The notes under the pieces were generated by a model, which searched no databases, was not told where the DNA came from, and saw nothing but the letters and a program-made list of their open reading frames with translations. A program made the position numbers and the translations under genes. Below, in pieces: positions 32,532 to 41,176 of a stretch of 64,000 bases of DNA. Within the stretch, counting starts at the first letter, position 1. Every line of letters begins with the position of its first letter. This DNA comes from Caldilineaceae bacterium. Lineage in GTDB: Bacteria > Chloroflexota > Anaerolineae > Caldilineales > Caldilineaceae. The DNA lies in the NCBI GenBank assembly GCA_026989655.1, contig JALSIX010000114.1, positions 62,001-126,000 on the forward strand, written 5' to 3'.

Positions 32532-34106
32532 TCAGGGCCGGGCTGCCCTGCGGGGGCTCCGGTCTTCGAACCGTTCCAGGGCCCGGACCACCCGAGGGGG
32601 CAGGGTCCGGGCTCGGCGGCGCAGGAAGGCCAGGACCCGACGGGGGGGAATGCCCTCTTCCAGGGCTCGCCTCAGGCTGCGCTGGGTGATCCGGTAGACG
32701 TACTCGGGGTAGCTGGCCTGCCAGAGGGCAAATCGCTCCACCCGGAACCGATCGATCAACCTGGTGGAGAGGGGCACCCGGACCGTGAAGTCCTCCTCCA
32801 CCACCAGGGGGCGGCGGGGGGGCTCGCCCGGCGGCTCCGCGTCCAGGCCCAGCCATCGGGCTCCCCATCCGCTCAAGGAGACAAGCCGGTCATCCCCCGC
32901 GGAGGGCTCGGCCAGGTCCACGGCCTCCAACCAGTAGAGGGGGCCCGCGAAGAGGAAACGCAACAGCGCCCCCTCCACCCGGTCCCAGTGCTCGAAGCCC
33001 CGGAGGAACTCCTGGGTGGCGGTGTCCCGCACATACCAGCTGGTGTATCCATCCGGGGGACGCTGGAAGTCCGGGGCCGTCTCGCGGACGGCCTGGATGA
33101 GCTCGGCCTGGCTGTACCAGCATCCGGGCTGGAGGCCACGCAACAGCTCCAAGATGGCCTGTCGGGCCTGGAGAGGATCGTTGCGCCAGTTGCCCTGGGT
33201 GCAGTCCAGCCCCGGCACCCGACACAGGTCGTTCCATTCGGGGGAATGGCACCAGGCCTCCCACAGGGTGCGCCGCTGTTCGGCCCGGGTCTGGTCCAGA
33301 AACGCGTAGACCCGGTTTCCCGTGAGCCGGACCCGACCTGCCGGATCCCGGCGCAGCCAGCCCAGCCGCCTGGCCAGGTGGAGGAGCAGGGCCAGGCGGA
33401 CCCGGGCCATCTCCGCCTCCACGGTGGCCGGATCCCCCGCCTCCTGGGGCACGACCCCGGGCCCTGGCTGCAGGCGCTCCTGGAGGCGGGCCAGGTCCTC
33501 GGGTTCCGGCTCCCCGGCCTCGGTCAGGGCCATCCCCTGGGTATGCAGGAAGCCCAGCAGGGTCCCCATGTCCTCCAGGAAGGCGCTCTCCGTGGGGATC
33601 ATCCGGGAGGGGGGAGGAGGCGGGACCGGATGGAGGGGCAGGGTGGACGCCTCCTCGGCCCGGGGTTTGGGCAGCCAGGGGATCACGTCGCTGGGCAGGT
33701 AGACCACCGTCTGGGCCCGGGAGCCGGCGCCCTGAAACCCCCGGCCCAGGAAGCCGTAGTAGTAGAGGAGCTCGGCCACCCCCTCCGGGGCATGCCAGGG
33801 GGTCTCCCGGGCCAGCCGGGCCGGCCCCATCTGGCGGATGCTGCCGAACTCCCGGCTGAACTGGGCCTCGGCCACCTGGCCCCCTTCGGCCAACAGGTGG
33901 TCCAAGGCCTCCTGGGCCCGGGGGTGGTAGTCCACCAGCTCCTGGTAGGCCATGAGGATGGAGGTGGGGTCCGTGATCTGGGCGGCCAGGAGCTCCACGG
34001 CCTGCTGGTGGTTCTCCGCCGCGTCCAAGAGCGCGCCCCGCAGCTCCGCGATGACCTGGAGCAGGATGTCCGGGTAGTCGGCGAGCATCTGGGCCGTGGT
34101 GGGCAT
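32532..34106 (-). CDS. Helicase-associated (XPB/Ssl2-like N-terminal) domain protein
   Basis: A 524-residue soluble protein resembling the stand-alone helicase-associated/XPB N-terminal domain proteins found in Chloroflexota and Actinobacteria. There are no helicase motifs. The N-terminal part (1-150) is helical with several winged-helix-like segments, a Pro-rich loop lies near 165-180, and the C-terminal part contains LIDRFRVERFALWQ followed by a YRITQRSLRRALEEGI helix typical of this domain group. A DNA-binding or repair accessory role is possible but unproven. ATG 34106 is chosen over an upstream ATG because the N terminus then matches a normal start. It is divergent from the DUF1232 gene. 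Confidence 0.65.
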   Translation of the reverse strand: MPTTAQMLADYPDILLQVIAELRGALLDAAENHQQAVELLAAQITDPTSILMAYQELVDYHPRAQEALDHLLAEGGQVAEAQFSREFGSIRQMGPARLARETPWHAPEGVAELLYYYGFLGRGFQGAGSRAQTVVYLPSDVIPWLPKPRAEEASTLPLHPVPPPPPSRMIPTESAFLEDMGTLLGFLHTQGMALTEAGEPEPEDLARLQERLQPGPGVVPQEAGDPATVEAEMARVRLALLLHLARRLGWLRRDPAGRVRLTGNRVYAFLDQTRAEQRRTLWEAWCHSPEWNDLCRVPGLDCTQGNWRNDPLQARQAILELLRGLQPGCWYSQAELIQAVRETAPDFQRPPDGYTSWYVRDTATQEFLRGFEHWDRVEGALLRFLFAGPLYWLEAVDLAEPSAGDDRLVSLSGWGARWLGLDAEPPGEPPRRPLVVEEDFTVRVPLSTRLIDRFRVERFALWQASYPEYVYRITQRSLRRALEEGIPPRRVLAFLRRRARTLPPRVVRALERFEDRSPRRAARP

Positions 34107-34123
34107 GGGTGGCCGTTCCCGTG

Positions 34124-34152
34124 TTGGCGCCCGGCGGATTTTCCGGTATACT
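34124..34152 (+). promoter_or_regulatory. Promoter of the DUF1232/MerR pair
   Basis: TTGGCG (34124-34129) and TATACT (34147-34152) are 17 bp apart, and the -10 matches consensus at five of six bases. Transcription would begin near 34159, 40 bases before the ATG at 34199. Confidence 0.65.
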
Positions 34153-34198
34153 CTAGGGCAGTTCGGCAAGCCTTCCCTTGGGTACAGGAGACCTCGCC

Positions 34199-34603
34199 AT
34201 GAGAAGCCGTCGCCCCTCCGATCGCTCCGTTGCCGGTGGGTGGACCCTCGCGGACATTTTAAGGGACGTGGCGGTAGCCTGGCAACTTCTCCGCGATCCC
34301 GCGGTGCCGGGCCTCCTGAAGCTCACCGTGCCGGCGGCGGGCCTGTTGTACTGGCTCTCGCCCATCGACCTCCTCACCGGCATGCCCTTCGACGACCTGG
34401 CGGTGCTGGTGCTGGCCGCGCGCCTCTTCGTCCAGATGGCCCCTCGCGAGGCCGTGGAGCGGGCCCTGCGTCGCGTTTACGGCATGCCCGCGAACCGGCC
34501 GGACCCAGAGATCTGGGACATCTGGAACCGCCCCTCCCAGGGAGGCGCCCGGGGCCAGACCATCGACGGCCAGTGGCGTGTGGTGGACGAGTCGTCCGAA
34601 TGA
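34199..34603 (+). CDS. DUF1232 (YkvA-like) membrane protein
   Basis: A 134-residue protein with the DUF1232 hallmark: a hydrophobic helix running into YWLSPIDLLTG followed by PFDDLAVLVLAARLFV (about residues 48-82), which makes one or two membrane helices. The function of this family is unknown; members are often linked to envelope stress. ACAGGAG precedes ATG 34199. It is followed 31 bp later by a MerR-like regulator on the same strand, so the pair is probably one transcript. The C-terminal tail of about 40 residues is polar. Confidence 0.85.
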   Translation: MRSRRPSDRSVAGGWTLADILRDVAVAWQLLRDPAVPGLLKLTVPAAGLLYWLSPIDLLTGMPFDDLAVLVLAARLFVQMAPREAVERALRRVYGMPANRPDPEIWDIWNRPSQGGARGQTIDGQWRVVDESSE

Positions 34604-34634
34604 GCCGTTCCCGATCCCCCAGGAGCCCCCGACC

Positions 34635-35297
34635 ATGACCGAGCCCCAGGAACCCATCGCGGCCCCGGAGAGGCCGACCCCTCCCGCCACCGAACTGGAT
34701 TTCGGAGCGGTCACGGAGATGTTGGACGTGGCGCCCAGCACCTTGCGGCGTTGGGTCCAGCGGTTCGCCGACTACCTGGAAACGGCCACGGCCGCGCGGG
34801 ACAGCCGCTTCAGCGCCCGGGATGTGGAGACCCTGAGCATCGTGCGGGGGCTGCTGGCCGAGGGCCTCTCCTTCCAACAGGTGGAGGCCCGCCTCCGCAC
34901 CCTGCACGGCATGGGGCGGGACAGGGGGGATGCCGAGGAGGGGGCCACTTCGTCGGGGCAGGCCCATCTGGCCCTGCCCCAGGCCACGGTACGCCAGGCC
35001 GTACAGGGGATCCTGGAGACCCAACAGGCCATCCTGAACAACCAGGCCACCATCCGGGAGCTGCTGGGCGTGGTGGTGCAGGACAACTTCAACCTGAAGG
35101 AGGAGAACCGGCGGCTCCGGGAGCGGATGGTGGAGCTGGAGCGGTCCCTGGCCGAGTACCAACGCCGGGAGGAGACCCGTAAGGAGCGCCTGGAAAGCCG
35201 CCTGCGGGGGGTAGAGACCACCCTGGGGGCGCTCCAACAGCAGTTGGCGGCCTGGGTGCAACGTCAGCGGGAGCGACGTCGTCACTGGCTCTGGTGA
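34635..35297 (+). CDS. MerR-like helix-turn-helix regulator with long coiled coil
   Basis: A 220-residue protein. Residues about 22-92 form a MerR-type winged helix (VTEMLDVAPSTLRRWVQRF, then FSARDVETLSIVRGLLAEGLSFQQVEARL). From about 120 to the end runs a long, charged coiled coil rich in Gln, Glu and Arg. There is no Cys-rich or drug-binding domain, so the signal may be protein-protein contact. Similar MerR-like/coiled-coil proteins occur in genes for chromosome or membrane organisation. AGGAG lies upstream of ATG 34635. Its last 16 bp overlap, tail to tail, the end of rimO. Confidence 0.8.
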   Translation: MTEPQEPIAAPERPTPPATELDFGAVTEMLDVAPSTLRRWVQRFADYLETATAARDSRFSARDVETLSIVRGLLAEGLSFQQVEARLRTLHGMGRDRGDAEEGATSSGQAHLALPQATVRQAVQGILETQQAILNNQATIRELLGVVVQDNFNLKEENRRLRERMVELERSLAEYQRREETRKERLESRLRGVETTLGALQQQLAAWVQRQRERRRHWLW

Positions 35298-36703
35298 ACC
35301 GAGGCCGGCTCCAGCCGGATCCCATCCCCGCGACTGGTGAAGGTCTGGGGCTGAAGCAGGCAGCCCACCAGGTCGTACTCCATGGCCCCCTGGATGTGGA
35401 CCGGCACCATCTCGCCCGGGGCAACGCCCGTGCCGCCGGGGACCAGGACCAACCCGTCGATCTCCGGAGCATCTCGGTAGCTTCGGCCCAACAACAGGGG
35501 CTCTCCGCTCCCCTGGATCGTCCCCTCGCCCTCGACCAGGACCTCCAACACCCGGCCCACCTGGGCCTGGTTGCGGCGCAGGCTGATGGCCTGTTGCACC
35601 TCCATGAGGCGGGCATAGCGTTCGGCCTTCACCTCCTCCGGCACCGGGTCCGGCAGGGTGGCGGCCGGCGTGCCGGGCTCCGGGCTGAAGGTGAACGCGC
35701 CCACCTTGTCGAACTCCACCTCCTGGAGGAACGCCAGCAGACGCTGGAACTCCGCCTCGGTCTCCCCGGGGAAGCCCACGATGAAGGTGGTGCGCAGGGC
35801 CAGATCCGGCATGGCCGCGCGCAGCTTCTCGATGTGGTCGTACACCCGCTCCAGCCGGCTGGGCCGGCGCATCCGGCGGAGGACCCGGGGGTCCGCGTGC
35901 TGGAGGGGCATGTCCAGGTAGGGGACGATCTTCTCCTCCTGGGCCATCACCTGGATGAGGGTGTCGCTCACATGGCCCGGGTACGCGTACATGAGCCGCA
36001 CCCAGCGCAGTCGGTCATCCGTGCGGTGGCAGATGGCCTGGAGGAGCCGGGGCAGGCTATCGGGCTCACCCCAGTCCCGGCCGTAGTCCGTGGTGTCCTG
36101 GGCCACGATGACCAGCTCCCGGGCCCCGCCCCGGACCAGGTTCAGGGCTTCCTCCACCACGGCCTCCAGGGGGCGGCTGCGGAGCCTGCCCTTGAAGCTG
36201 GGGATGGAGCAGAAGGTGCAGGGCGCGTTGCAGCCGTCCGCGATCTTCAGGTACGCACTGCCCGCCACCACGGGGGGACGGGGTACCGGGGCCTGGAAGG
36301 GCTGCTCGGGATCGCCCAACAGGGCGTAGCGCTGCAGCCGACGGCCTCGGGGGCCCTCCGCCCGGATGCGTCGGATCAGGGCCACGATCTCCATCCAGCG
36401 GCGGGTGCCCAGCAGACCGTCCACCTGGGGCACCTGTGCCAGGATCCGGTCCCCGTTGCGCTGGGCCAGACAGCCCGCGGCCACCAGGATCTGGCCCCGG
36501 CGCTTGCGTCGGGCCAGCTCCTGGAGGACACCGATGGACTCCTCCTGCGCGGCCTCCAGGAAGCCGCAGGTGTTGACGATGAGCACATCGGCCTGGTCCG
36601 GGTCGTCCGTCGGGGTGTAGGACGCGCCCTGGAGCAGCATCTCCATGCCCTGGCTGTCCACCTGGTTCTTGGGGCAGCCCAGGGTGATCAGATGGTATCG
36701 CAT
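35282..36703 (-). CDS. rimO: Ribosomal protein uS12 methylthiotransferase RimO
   Basis: A 473-residue radical-SAM enzyme that adds a methylthio group to the conserved Asp of ribosomal protein S12. Features: an N-terminal UPF0004 domain with three cluster cysteines (Cys10 in [12 protein letters not shown], then VNTCGF and AAGCLAQR), the radical-SAM CNAPCTFCSIP motif, the DTTDYGRDWG stretch, and a C-terminal TRAM domain. [13 protein letters not shown]-type wording and the TTDYGRD element favour RimO over MiaB or MtaB. Its start overlaps the end of the HD-hydrolase gene by 16 bp, so they are co-transcribed. The C terminus overlaps the convergent MerR-like gene. Confidence 0.95.
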   Translation of the reverse strand: MRYHLITLGCPKNQVDSQGMEMLLQGASYTPTDDPDQADVLIVNTCGFLEAAQEESIGVLQELARRKRRGQILVAAGCLAQRNGDRILAQVPQVDGLLGTRRWMEIVALIRRIRAEGPRGRRLQRYALLGDPEQPFQAPVPRPPVVAGSAYLKIADGCNAPCTFCSIPSFKGRLRSRPLEAVVEEALNLVRGGARELVIVAQDTTDYGRDWGEPDSLPRLLQAICHRTDDRLRWVRLMYAYPGHVSDTLIQVMAQEEKIVPYLDMPLQHADPRVLRRMRRPSRLERVYDHIEKLRAAMPDLALRTTFIVGFPGETEAEFQRLLAFLQEVEFDKVGAFTFSPEPGTPAATLPDPVPEEVKAERYARLMEVQQAISLRRNQAQVGRVLEVLVEGEGTIQGSGEPLLLGRSYRDAPEIDGLVLVPGGTGVAPGEMVPVHIQGAMEYDLVGCLLQPQTFTSRGDGIRLEPASVHQSQ

Positions 36704-37347
36704 GGGGTTCCCTCGATCCGCTCCTCTGCCTCCCAGGCGGCCAGGGCGGCCATCATGGCCCGGTACCGCCGGGAGGCCAGCTCCTGGGCCGGGGAGGTGT
36801 TCATGCTCTGCACGGTCCGGCTGAGCACCTGCCGGGCAAAGGCGGCCAGGTGTCCCCGCCGCTCCGACAGGCCCTGGCCCCAGGCGTAGGGCGCGCTGAG
36901 GGCATAGGCCAGGGCCTGCACCCCCAGCTTGGAGAGCTTGTCCGCGTCCCACAGAATGGCCGCCTCCAGGGGCTCCAGAGGCGGAGCATCGTCGGGCCGA
37001 TAGAGCCCCTCGTGGAGGCGGATGGCCGTGGCCACCCGGGCCACCTTCCCGGCGGGGAAATCCGTGCCCCGGAGGATGGTCGCCGCGGCCTGGGCGCCGG
37101 CCTGGGCGTGGTCCGGCTCCAGCTTGCGGACATCGTGGAGCCAGGCCGCGGCCTCCACCACCTCCCGGTCGGCTGCCAGCACCTGGGCCAGGTGGAGGGC
37201 CAGGGCCACCACGGTGCAGACGTGCTCCCAGCGGTGCTCGAAGGGCACCGCGCCGGGTCCGTCCGTCTCCAGCCGCCACAGCCGGCGGGCCTCCGCGGCG
37301 GCCGCTTCCCGGGCGGCGCGCCGCACGGCCTCCCGCCAGGGCATCAT
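36688..37347 (-). CDS. HD-domain phosphohydrolase
   Basis: A 219-residue protein of the HD superfamily: first His in EHRWEHV (His42), the HD doublet at His71-Asp72 (WLHDVRK), a further His near 113 in IRLHEG, and the last Asp in ILWDADKL, which together bind two metal ions. It probably hydrolyses a phosphoester such as a nucleotide; the substrate is unknown. It begins with ATGATG overlapping the phosphoesterase stop, so translation is coupled. The neighbouring metallophosphoesterase and RimO share the transcript. Confidence 0.88.
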   Translation of the reverse strand: MMPWREAVRRAAREAAAAEARRLWRLETDGPGAVPFEHRWEHVCTVVALALHLAQVLAADREVVEAAAWLHDVRKLEPDHAQAGAQAAATILRGTDFPAGKVARVATAIRLHEGLYRPDDAPPLEPLEAAILWDADKLSKLGVQALAYALSAPYAWGQGLSERRGHLAAFARQVLSRTVQSMNTSPAQELASRRYRAMMAALAAWEAEERIEGTPCDTI

Positions 37348-38051
37348 GGCCGGGCCTCCTGGAACCGGGCGGACCTGCCCACCCGGGCCCGCTCCAGCTC
37401 CAGGATGCGGAAGGGGTAGACGTTGACCACCTCCGTCTCCCGGTAGCGGGTGCGGGTGACCGTGTCGTGCCGATAGACGTGGATGTGGCCGTGGAGCAGG
37501 TACCGGGGCTTGAACCAGTCCATGAAGGTCCGGAAACACCGGAAGCCCTGGTGGGCCCGGTCGGGCTGGTCGTGGATGCCCGCCGGGGGCGCGTGGGTCA
37601 CCAGCACGTCCAGCCAGCGGCCGTGCCGCAGACGGTTGGCCAACAGCCCCGGAAAGAGGTGGTAGATGTTCCACCACATCTGGGTCTCGGTGTACTGGAA
37701 CCGGGGCGCCGGGCTGTAGCGGAGGGAGCCCTCCAGACCGGCCAGCAGCAGGCCCGCCTCGCTGAAGGTCCGTCGGTGCAGGTCCACAGCCCCGCTGGGG
37801 CCGTGGACGGTCCGGTGGTTGGACCAGTACTCCACCTCCCGGCCGTGGTTGCCGTGGACAAAGACGCAGGGTCGGTCCAACATGCTGACCACGAAATCGA
37901 TGTAGTAGTAGGGCAGGTCCCCGCAGCCCACGATCAGGTCCACCCCCCCGACTCGCTCCCGGATGCCTGCGCTGTAGAGGATGGGGACAACCTTGTCGCT
38001 GATGGCCAGGACACGCATGCTCGAGGATCCGGCAGAACGGGACATCGCCAT
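37344..38051 (-). CDS. Metallophosphoesterase (calcineurin-like)
   Basis: A 235-residue protein with the metallophosphoesterase motif series: ISDKV (first motif, with Lys where the usual His stands), [22 protein letters not shown] and LHGHIHVYR. The missing first His may mean altered metal binding in one site. AGGGAG precedes ATG 38051. An ATG at 38018 would give a 224-residue protein starting exactly at the first motif and is a real alternative. A TACAAT box at 38072-38077 (minus) suggests a promoter with a very short leader. First gene of an operon with the HD hydrolase and rimO. Confidence 0.85.
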   Translation of the reverse strand: MAMSRSAGSSSMRVLAISDKVVPILYSAGIRERVGGVDLIVGCGDLPYYYIDFVVSMLDRPCVFVHGNHGREVEYWSNHRTVHGPSGAVDLHRRTFSEAGLLLAGLEGSLRYSPAPRFQYTETQMWWNIYHLFPGLLANRLRHGRWLDVLVTHAPPAGIHDQPDRAHQGFRCFRTFMDWFKPRYLLHGHIHVYRHDTVTRTRYRETEVVNVYPFRILELERARVGRSARFQEARP

Positions 38052-38123
38052 GGCACTCTCCCTGGCTGTCCATTGTAGCATCCCTGGAGACAGGCCCGAA
38101 ATCGTGTCCCGATCGGCCTCCGG

Positions 38124-38159
38124 CGGATCTTTCCATGACCCGGATCTTTCCATTACAAT
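38124..38159 (+). promoter_or_regulatory. 13-bp direct repeat abutting a -10 box ahead of the B12-binding gene
   Basis: CGGATCTTTCCAT occurs at 38124-38136 and 38141-38153 (period 17 bp). The second copy ends at TACAAT (38154-38159), a good -10. The -35 would fall in the first copy (TTCCAT), so a protein binding these repeats could directly control the promoter. Confidence 0.55.
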
Positions 38160-38240
38160 GACACCCGTGACCTCCACGCCCCATGCAGGCCCCCGGACCG
38201 GGGCCCACGGACCGAGGTCTCCATCCTGCGAGGTGAACTC

Positions 38241-38690
38241 ATGGCTGAGGAGAAGATCCGCGTGCTGATCGCCAAGCCCGGCCTGGATGGCCACGATCGG
38301 GGGGCCAAGGTGGTGGCCCGAGCCCTCCGGGACGCGGGGTTCGAGGTCATCTACACCGGCATCCGCCAGACGCCCCAGATGATCGCAGAGGCCGCCCTCC
38401 AGGAGGACGTGGACGTGGTGGGGCTCTCCATCCTGAGCGGCGCCCACATGGCCCTGATCCCCAAGGTGGTGGAGCTGCTGCGGGCCCAGGGCCAGGAGGA
38501 CGTGCTGGTGCTGGTGGGCGGCATCATCCCCGACGAGGATGTGGCGAAGCTCCGGGCGGCCGGGGTCCACCGGGTCTTCGGCCCGGGCACCTCCACCCGG
38601 GAGATCGCGGCCTACATCCGCCGGGCCGTGGCCGAACGGGAACAGGCCAGCCACGCCCAGCAACCCGACGACCCCGGGCAGGAGGGGTGA
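38241..38690 (+). CDS. Methylmalonyl-CoA mutase C-terminal/B12-binding subunit
   Basis: A 149-residue cobalamin-binding protein. The signature [10 protein letters not shown] (12-21) supplies the cobalt-ligating His18, followed by [15 protein letters not shown], the LSILSGAH loop and LVGGIIP, as in the small or C-terminal half of methylmalonyl-CoA and related acyl-CoA mutases. The catalytic large subunit is not in the window. MeaB follows with overlapping stop and start codons, the normal pairing, since MeaB protects and loads the mutase. It probably takes part in propionate or branched-chain catabolism. A related mutase (ethylmalonyl- or isobutyryl-CoA) cannot be excluded. Confidence 0.92.
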   Translation: MAEEKIRVLIAKPGLDGHDRGAKVVARALRDAGFEVIYTGIRQTPQMIAEAALQEDVDVVGLSILSGAHMALIPKVVELLRAQGQEDVLVLVGGIIPDEDVAKLRAAGVHRVFGPGTSTREIAAYIRRAVAEREQASHAQQPDDPGQEG

Positions 38691-38692
38691 CG

Positions 38693-39733
38693 GTGGCCCG
38701 TGGCATGGAGCTGGACCCCTTGCTCCAAGGAGTGCTCCGGGGCGATCGGCGGGCCCTGGCCCGGGCCATCACCCTGGTGGAGAACGGCGCTCCCCTGGCC
38801 ACTCCGCTGCTCCGAGCCCTCTTCCCCCGCACGGGACGCGCCCACCTGATCGGGATCACCGGCCCCCCGGGCACGGGCAAGTCCACCCTGGTCAGCGGGC
38901 TGGCCCGGGCCTATCGGGGCCAGGGTCTTCCGGTGGCCGTGGTGGCCGTGGACCCCACCAGCCCCTTCAGCGGCGGCGCGCTGTTGGGAGATCGGGTGCG
39001 GATGGGCAAGCTCAGCGGCGATCCCGGGATCTTCATCCGCAGCATGGCCAGCCGGGGCTCCCTGGGAGGGCTGGCCGCGGCCACCTCGGACGTGATCCTG
39101 GTGTTGGAGGCCGCGGGCTTCCCCCGGATCCTGGTGGAGACGGTGGGGGTCGGCCAGGCCGAGGTGGAGATCGCGCGCACGGCCCACACCACCGTGGTGG
39201 TGGAGGCACCGGGCCTGGGGGACGAGGTCCAGGCCATCAAGGCCGGAGTCCTGGAGATCGCGGACATCCTGGTGGTGAACAAGGCCGACCGGCCCAGCGC
39301 CTCTCGGGCCGTGGCCGCGCTGGAGACGATGCTCCACATGGGCCAGGGGAGGGCTCATCCCGTCTGGCACCACGGCCAGCTCATGTCCCTGGAGGCTCCG
39401 GCCCCCTCGGAGACAGACCCCGCCTGGGAGGTGCCGGTGCTCAGGACCATTGCCACCGCGGGAGAGGGGGTGGAGGCGCTCCATCGGGCCCTGGAGCGGC
39501 ATCGAGAGTGGCTGTGGGAGACAGGCCACCGGGAGCGCCGTGAACAGGCCCGCATGGCCCGGGCCGTGGAGAGCCGGGTGCTGGCCGTGCTGGGCCGCCA
39601 GCTTCGGCAGCGTCTGCCGGGCGGGGATCTGGCCGCGCTGGTGGCCCGGGTCTCCCGACGAGAGCTGGATCCCCACACGGCCGCGGAGACCCTCCTGCAG
39701 GGTCTGACCCGAGAGCCGCCCCCCGGGGCATGA
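38693..39733 (+). CDS. meaB: Methylmalonyl-CoA mutase-associated GTPase MeaB
   Basis: A 346-residue G3E-family GTPase chaperone of B12-dependent mutases (ArgK/MeaB). It shows the P-loop GPPGTGKST (57-65), [18 protein letters not shown] (switch I), VETVGVGQ (switch II) and NKAD for guanine binding. Length and C-terminal dimerisation arm are typical. AGGAGG at 38680-38685 best suits GTG 38693; a GTG at 38687, overlapping the previous stop, would leave no spacing, and ATG 38705 lies too far. It acts on the mutase encoded just upstream. Confidence 0.95.
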   Translation: MARGMELDPLLQGVLRGDRRALARAITLVENGAPLATPLLRALFPRTGRAHLIGITGPPGTGKSTLVSGLARAYRGQGLPVAVVAVDPTSPFSGGALLGDRVRMGKLSGDPGIFIRSMASRGSLGGLAAATSDVILVLEAAGFPRILVETVGVGQAEVEIARTAHTTVVVEAPGLGDEVQAIKAGVLEIADILVVNKADRPSASRAVAALETMLHMGQGRAHPVWHHGQLMSLEAPAPSETDPAWEVPVLRTIATAGEGVEALHRALERHREWLWETGHRERREQARMARAVESRVLAVLGRQLRQRLPGGDLAALVARVSRRELDPHTAAETLLQGLTREPPPGA

Positions 39734-39787
39734 CGTCCGCCCGGGGCGGCGGGCCAACGGGCCTCTCCTGGATCCGCCCTGCACCCC

Positions 39788-39819
39788 ATCGATCGCGCCC
39801 GCCTATCGATCGCGCCCGC
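39788..39819. repeat. 15-bp perfect direct repeat ahead of cobU
   Basis: ATCGATCGCGCCCGC occurs at 39788-39802 and 39805-39819 with a 2-bp gap, in the 112-bp space between meaB and cobU. It could be a regulator site or a slippage duplication. No cobalamin riboswitch elements were seen nearby. Confidence 0.6.
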
Positions 39820-39845
39820 ATTCGTTAGGGTTTCACGAGGCAAAG

Positions 39846-40397
39846 ATGGCGTCCATCACCCTGTTGTTGGGCGGTGCCCGGAGCGGCAAGAGCCGCCACG
39901 CGGAGGAGATGGCCCGATCCCTGGGCGGGGATCGGGTGCTTTTTGTGGCCACGGCCCAGGTGCTGGATGAGGAGATGGCCGCCCGGATCCGGCGACACCG
40001 GGCCTCTCGCCCCCCGGCGTGGCACACCCTGGAGGCGCCTCTGGGGGTGGGCCAGGCCCTGGCCGAGCTCCCCGACACCTTCCCGGTGACGGTGGTGGAC
40101 TGCCTGACCCTGCTGGTCTCCAACGTGGTGGGGCAGTTCCCAGAGCCCAGGGAGGACCGGGTGCGAGCTGCGGTGATGGCAGAGATCCGGGCCCTGGTGG
40201 CCGCGCTCCAGGCCCGTTCGGGACAGGCGATCCTGATCTCCAACGAGGTGGGCATGGGACTGGTGCCACCCTATCCGTTGGGGCGGGTGTACCGGGACCT
40301 GCTGGGGGAGGCGAACCAGGAGGTGGCCCGGGTCGCGGATCGGGTCTACCTGCTGGTGGCGGGCATCCCCATGAGGGTGAAGGGAGATCCGGGGTGA
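39846..40397 (+). CDS. cobU: Bifunctional adenosylcobinamide kinase / guanylyltransferase CobU
   Basis: A 183-residue enzyme that phosphorylates adenosylcobinamide and then adds GMP, in the nucleotide-loop assembly steps of cobalamin synthesis. The P-loop LLGGARSGKSRHAE (7-20), the RIRRHRASRP stretch with the guanylylated His, VVDCLTLLVSN (Walker-B-like) and the ISNEVGMGLVPPYPLGR signature are all intact. Length is typical. CobS follows with a GTGA overlap. With the B12-dependent mutase subunit upstream, this forms a cofactor-and-user block; earlier corrin-ring genes are absent, so salvage is possible. Confidence 0.96.
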   Translation: MASITLLLGGARSGKSRHAEEMARSLGGDRVLFVATAQVLDEEMAARIRRHRASRPPAWHTLEAPLGVGQALAELPDTFPVTVVDCLTLLVSNVVGQFPEPREDRVRAAVMAEIRALVAALQARSGQAILISNEVGMGLVPPYPLGRVYRDLLGEANQEVARVADRVYLLVAGIPMRVKGDPG

Positions 40398-41146
40398 GCG
40401 GATTTCGGGTGGCGTTCCAGTTCCTCACGCTGTTCCCGGGGGGCATGCGCCGGCCGCCCACGGCCCAGGAGCTGGGCCACGCGGTGGGCTTCTTCCCCCT
40501 GGTGGGCGGGCTGGTGGGCGGGCTGTTGGCCCTGGTGGCCCTGGCAGCCGTGCGGATCGCTCCCCCTTCGGTGGCGGCCGGGGGGGTGTTGGCCTGTTGG
40601 GTGGCCGTCACCGGCGCCCTGCACCTGGACGGCCTCCTGGATGCCTGTGACGGCCTGTTCGGGGCCCGAACCCGGGAGGAACGCCTGCGCATCATGCGGG
40701 ACGAGGCCATCGGGGCATATGCTCTGGCCGGCGGCGTGCTCCTGTTGCTGCTGAAGTTCGCGGCCCTGGAGAGCCTCCTGGCAGGCCCGGGGGGACCGGT
40801 AGGGGGGCAGGCCCTGATCGCGGCGGCCGTGCTGGGGCGGTGGGCCATGGCCCTGGCGGTGGTCCGCTTCCCCTATGCCCGGCCCCAGGGGCTGGGGCGG
40901 GCCATGGTGGATGCCGCAGGCCCTCGGGAGCTGGCCCTGGCCGGCCTGGTGGCCCTGGGGACGAGCCTGGGACTCTTCGGCGGAGGAGGCCTGGCCCTGT
41001 TCCTGGGCACGGTGCTGCTGGTGGAGGCCCTGGGACGATGGATCCAGGACCGGCTCTCCGGCCTCACCGGGGACGTCTACGGCGCCCTGTGCGAGCTGGT
41101 CGAGCTGGGCGTGCTGCTGGGGGTCCTGGCCGGCCCAGCAGGATGA
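40394..41146 (+). CDS. cobS: Adenosylcobinamide-GDP ribazoletransferase CobS
   Basis: A 250-residue polytopic membrane enzyme that joins alpha-ribazole (phosphate) to adenosylcobinamide-GDP to finish the cobalamin lower loop. The signature HLDGLLDACDGLFGAR with acidic metal-binding residues and RLRIMRDEAIGAYA is intact, and about six hydrophobic spans are visible. It begins at GTG 40394, which overlaps the cobU stop (GTGA), so the pair is translationally coupled. It ends 30 bp before the convergent PfkB-family gene. Confidence 0.95.
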   Translation: MSGFRVAFQFLTLFPGGMRRPPTAQELGHAVGFFPLVGGLVGGLLALVALAAVRIAPPSVAAGGVLACWVAVTGALHLDGLLDACDGLFGARTREERLRIMRDEAIGAYALAGGVLLLLLKFAALESLLAGPGGPVGGQALIAAAVLGRWAMALAVVRFPYARPQGLGRAMVDAAGPRELALAGLVALGTSLGLFGGGGLALFLGTVLLVEALGRWIQDRLSGLTGDVYGALCELVELGVLLGVLAGPAG

Positions 41147-41176
41147 GCAGACCAAGGGGACTGCCCCATGGCCTGG

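Noticed and set aside
38090-38240. A cobalamin riboswitch upstream of the B12-binding subunit, or of cobU (39734-39845)
   Set aside because: No B12-box-like conserved sequence or multi-stem fold of adequate length was seen in either gap.
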